Below, in pieces: positions 13,906 through 16,030 of a DNA stretch of 16,030 nucleotides. Source of the stretch: Candidatus Iainarchaeum sp. (lineage in GTDB: Archaea > Iainarchaeota > Iainarchaeia > Iainarchaeales > GCA-2688035); assembly GCA_028712575.1 (NCBI GenBank), contig JAQTPU010000009.1, positions 1-16,030 of the forward strand, read 5' to 3'. Both the position numbers and the translations under genes were made by a program. How positions within the stretch are numbered: position 1 is the stretch's first letter; every line of letters starts with the position of its first letter. The notes under the pieces were generated by a model, which made no database searches, was not told the origin of the DNA, and worked only from the letters and a program-made list of their open reading frames with translations.

Positions 13906-14952
13906 CTAATATTGCAATTTAAACTTTAGTATTGCCGCAATTCCGCCCAGTCCCTTCAATTTTTCTCCGGGTTCCTGTTCCGCATTTATGATATGGACAA
14001 TGCCCCTGTTTTTTTCAACCGCATCCATCAAGGGCTCTGTTTTTTCCCTGTTCTCCAGAAGCAGGCTGTCAAGCACAAGCAGTTCTTTTGCAGCTCCGAG
14101 TTCAACCGCTTTTTTGACCTGTTCAAAGCCGTATTCCGCAAACCCCGTGTTTTTTCCTATTGCGGCAAGAACTTCTTCCACGAGTTTTGCCTCTGCAATA
14201 ATCTGCCTTTGCTTTGAAATTTTTTCCAAAACATCGTGCTTCATTAATTCCTGCAGGCCTGTTATGCCTGTTGAATTCACGTTTGCAAACAAAAAATTTC
14301 CCTTAATGCCTTTTTCTTCAAGCCATTTTTTCAGGCTTTCCTTTTCAAAGCCAGGGCCTGCAAAAACAATGCTTGCCGCTTTTATTTCACTGCATTTCCG
14401 CATTATTTCCTCGAAATATTTTTTCTGCACGCTTTCATCCTGTGCAAACCTTTTTCCGCGCGAAGCCCCGCGCACAATTCCCCTCGGTTCCAATTCAAAT
14501 TCCTTTAACAATCCAAAGCTGGCGTTTTCCTCGTCAAACACGACAAGCAGTGCATTTTCGCTCTGCGAGGCCTTTTTTGCCTTTTCAATCCTCTCCACCT
14601 GGTAATTTTTCAGTTCTTTTTTCTTTATTATTACAGGCTTTCCCAATTCTATTTCAATTGTCTGGTGGGATTTCAATTCCACCAGCTCCTCGGGCTTTCC
14701 TTCAATCACTATTCCCTGTGCCCTCAAAACCCCTGAAAATTTCTGGAAATCTGTTTTTTCAATTTCAATTGTGACAAACAACTGCACTCTCTCTGCCTTC
14801 TGTTCCACGTTTTTTGCCTTTATTTTTCTGTCAGTGCTTCCGCTGACCAAGTCTCCCTTTTCAATAACCTTTTCCAGATGCCACAAATCATCCGCATTTT
14901 CCGGAATGACTTTCAATAATTTCAATTTCCTGTCAATTGAAAGAATTTTCAT
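13906..14952 (-). CDS. pelA: archaeal Pelota, ribosome rescue factor
   Basis: Pelota (Dom34) resembles release factor aRF1 but lacks the GGQ peptide-release loop. It enters stalled or empty ribosomes with aEF1A and recruits ABCE1 to split them. About 348 residues with three domains: an Sm-like N-terminal domain (opening MKILSIDRKLKLLKVIPENADDLWHL, with the family feature WHLEKVI), a central domain (ALLVVFDEENASFGLL to AGPGFEKESL), and a C-terminal domain ending GLGGIAAILKFKL. No GGQ is present. The ATG at 14952 is chosen because a TTTAAA box lies 26 nt upstream, giving a leaderless start; an upstream in-frame TTG at 14967 would add five unconserved residues. It is divergent from the ABCE1 gene, its functional partner. 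Confidence 0.95.
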   Translation of the reverse strand: MKILSIDRKLKLLKVIPENADDLWHLEKVIEKGDLVSGSTDRKIKAKNVEQKAERVQLFVTIEIEKTDFQKFSGVLRAQGIVIEGKPEELVELKSHQTIEIELGKPVIIKKKELKNYQVERIEKAKKASQSENALLVVFDEENASFGLLKEFELEPRGIVRGASRGKRFAQDESVQKKYFEEIMRKCSEIKAASIVFAGPGFEKESLKKWLEEKGIKGNFLFANVNSTGITGLQELMKHDVLEKISKQRQIIAEAKLVEEVLAAIGKNTGFAEYGFEQVKKAVELGAAKELLVLDSLLLENREKTEPLMDAVEKNRGIVHIINAEQEPGEKLKGLGGIAAILKFKLQY

Positions 14953-14972
14953 AAAAAAACCATGCAAGAAAC

Positions 14973-14983
14973 AGTTTAAAACA
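14973..14983. promoter_or_regulatory. shared TATA element between pelota and ABCE1
   Basis: AGTTTAAAACA contains the self-complementary TTTAAA (14975-14980), centred 26 nt before the pelota ATG on the minus strand and 50 nt before the ABCE1 ATG on the plus strand. It can serve as box A in both directions. ABCE1 would have a leader of about 20-25 nt, with the weak ribosome site AAGTGG at 15016-15021. Confidence 0.5.
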
Positions 14984-15027
14984 ATTCCAATTCAATACTT
15001 TCCTATTGGTACTCGAAGTGGTTTCTA

Positions 15028-16030
15028 ATGCCAGGATTTACCAAAGGAAAAGTGCGTGTCGCAGTAATTGATAAAGATAACTGTATCAATGGCAAAGGCT
15101 GCTCTTTTTTATGCGGTGCTTCTGTTTGCCCAGTCAACAGGGCGGGAAAAGAGTGTATTGTCTTAGGAGAAGACAACAAACCGATAATCAATGAAGACCT
15201 TTGTGTTGGATGTGGCCTATGTCAGCTTCGCTGCCCAACCCAGTGCATTTCAATCATCAACCTTGTTTCAGAAAAACATTCAACTCCGGTGCACCAGTAT
15301 GGAGTGAATGCCTTCCGCCTTTTTAATCTTCCGAATCCAAAGCCGAATTCTGTTGTGGGCTTGCTTGGAAGAAACGGGATTGGAAAAACAACAGCTTTGC
15401 GTGTGCTTGCTGGCCAGTTAGTCCCGAATTTTGCAAATTTTGAAAAACCCGCTGATTACAAGGATTCTATTGCTGCATTCAAAGGAAAAGAACTTCAGGG
15501 CTTTTTTGAAAAGCTCTCTAAAAAACAAATCAGGCTTTCTTACAAGCCGCAGAAAGTTGATGAAATTCCTGAAATTTTCAAAGGAAAGGTAAAGGCACTT
15601 CTTGAAAAGGCAGATGAGAAAAAATCCCTTTCAACAATCGCAAAGGCTCTTGAAATTGATTCAATTCTTGACAGTGACATTTCAAAGGTTTCAGGCGGGG
15701 AATTGCAGAGAATTGCAATTGCTGCCTGTGTCCTGAAAAAAGCAGATATTTACTTTTTTGATGAGCCTTCCTCTTACCTTGATGTTTCCCAGCGCTTAAA
15801 GGCCGCCGAACTGATACGCTCTCTTCTTAATGAAGGCACTTCTGTTATTGTTGTAGAGCACGACCTTGCGCTTTTGGACTACTTAAGCGATTATATTCAC
15901 ATTTTTTACGGGCAAAAATCAGTTTATGGAATAGTGAGCGGCATTAAAAGCGTGCGCAACGGGATTAACGAGTTTCTTGACGGGTTTCTTCCTGAAGAAA
16001 ACACGCGCTTCCGCGACAAGGGGCTTTCTT
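15028..16030 (+). CDS. rli1: ABCE1/Rli1 ribosome-splitting ATPase, 3' end outside the window
   Basis: 334 codons are visible; a full protein has about 590. The N-terminal [4Fe-4S]2 domain has cysteines at 19, 25, 29, 34 and at 59, 62, 65, 69 (LCVGCGLCQLRCP). NBD1 has Walker A GRNGIGKT (114-121), signature SGGELQR (222-228), Walker B FFDEPSSYLDV with D245-E246, and the switch H278 in VVEHD. The first hinge SVRNGINEFLDGFLPEENTRFRD starts just before the window edge, and NBD2 lies outside. The enzyme splits ribosomes after termination or rescue with aRF1 or Pelota. The first cluster spacing is C-x5-C-x3-C-x4-C, unlike the usual C-x4-C-x3/4-C-x3-C. ATG 15028 gives the expected N-terminus. Divergent from pelota. 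Confidence 0.96.
   Translation, partial: MPGFTKGKVRVAVIDKDNCINGKGCSFLCGASVCPVNRAGKECIVLGEDNKPIINEDLCVGCGLCQLRCPTQCISIINLVSEKHSTPVHQYGVNAFRLFNLPNPKPNSVVGLLGRNGIGKTTALRVLAGQLVPNFANFEKPADYKDSIAAFKGKELQGFFEKLSKKQIRLSYKPQKVDEIPEIFKGKVKALLEKADEKKSLSTIAKALEIDSILDSDISKVSGGELQRIAIAACVLKKADIYFFDEPSSYLDVSQRLKAAELIRSLLNEGTSVIVVEHDLALLDYLSDYIHIFYGQKSVYGIVSGIKSVRNGINEFLDGFLPEENTRFRDKGLS

Noticed and set aside
13988..14605. 205-codon plus-strand ORF antisense to pelota
   Set aside because: Composition (Ser/Phe-rich) is that of an antisense frame over a Lys/Glu-rich gene, and pelota is certain.

Overview
The window looks like archaeal chromosomal DNA, AT-rich by eye and very compact. The markers are a class I (archaeal-type) CCA-adding enzyme, Elp3 with the archaeal cysteine spacing, archaeal Pelota, ABCE1/Rli1, the wyosine enzyme Taw3, ThpR, and a tRNA-Arg gene interrupted by a 17-nt intron with a textbook bulge-helix-bulge fold. 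Several genes have a TATA-like box about 26 bases before the start codon (leaderless style). Others use TTG starts behind clear Shine-Dalgarno sites (GAGGTG, AGAGGGG). Small size, dense packing and many short orphan winged-helix proteins suggest a DPANN-type archaeon (Diapherotrites/Micrarchaeota-like), but this assignment is inference. No rRNA, CRISPR array or IS element is visible.

Layout. 1-1100: a LAGLIDADG homing-endonuclease-like gene, then the split-anticodon-loop tRNA-Arg(UCG) and a perfect 14-bp inverted repeat. 1138-3198: a SAM methyltransferase convergent with cca. 3277-4830: a VirB11/FlaI-type secretion ATPase diverging from cca, with no visible membrane partner. 4870-5557: two small winged-helix-type proteins reading divergently. 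5667-6764 (minus): a hypothetical gene that appears frameshifted, whose restored reading frame ends 13 nt before thpR. 6923-7369: a degenerate acylphosphatase-like protein, convergent with a coupled metallophosphoesterase-taw3 operon (7375-8615, minus). 8693-9490: a secreted, membrane-anchored beta-rich protein. 9533-11454: elp3 and a downstream winged-helix gene. 11532-12353: a small Rossmann-like (possibly CARF-like) protein and a membrane-anchored PD-(D/E)XK nuclease, separated by a strongly structured 115-nt spacer. 12355-14952 (minus): pelota followed by purF. 15028-end: ABCE1, divergent from pelota and truncated by the window edge.

How the genes relate. The dominant theme is RNA and translation. 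Cca adds the CCA end that the local tRNA gene does not encode. ThpR is an RNA end-processing enzyme, while Taw3 and Elp3 modify tRNA anticodon loops. Pelota and ABCE1 are partners in ribosome rescue and splitting, and here they appear to share one TATA element in a divergent promoter. PurF (de novo purine synthesis, all four Fe-S cysteines present) shows that the organism keeps at least the first step of purine synthesis. Convergent neighbours are separated by only 1 to 5 nt at three places.
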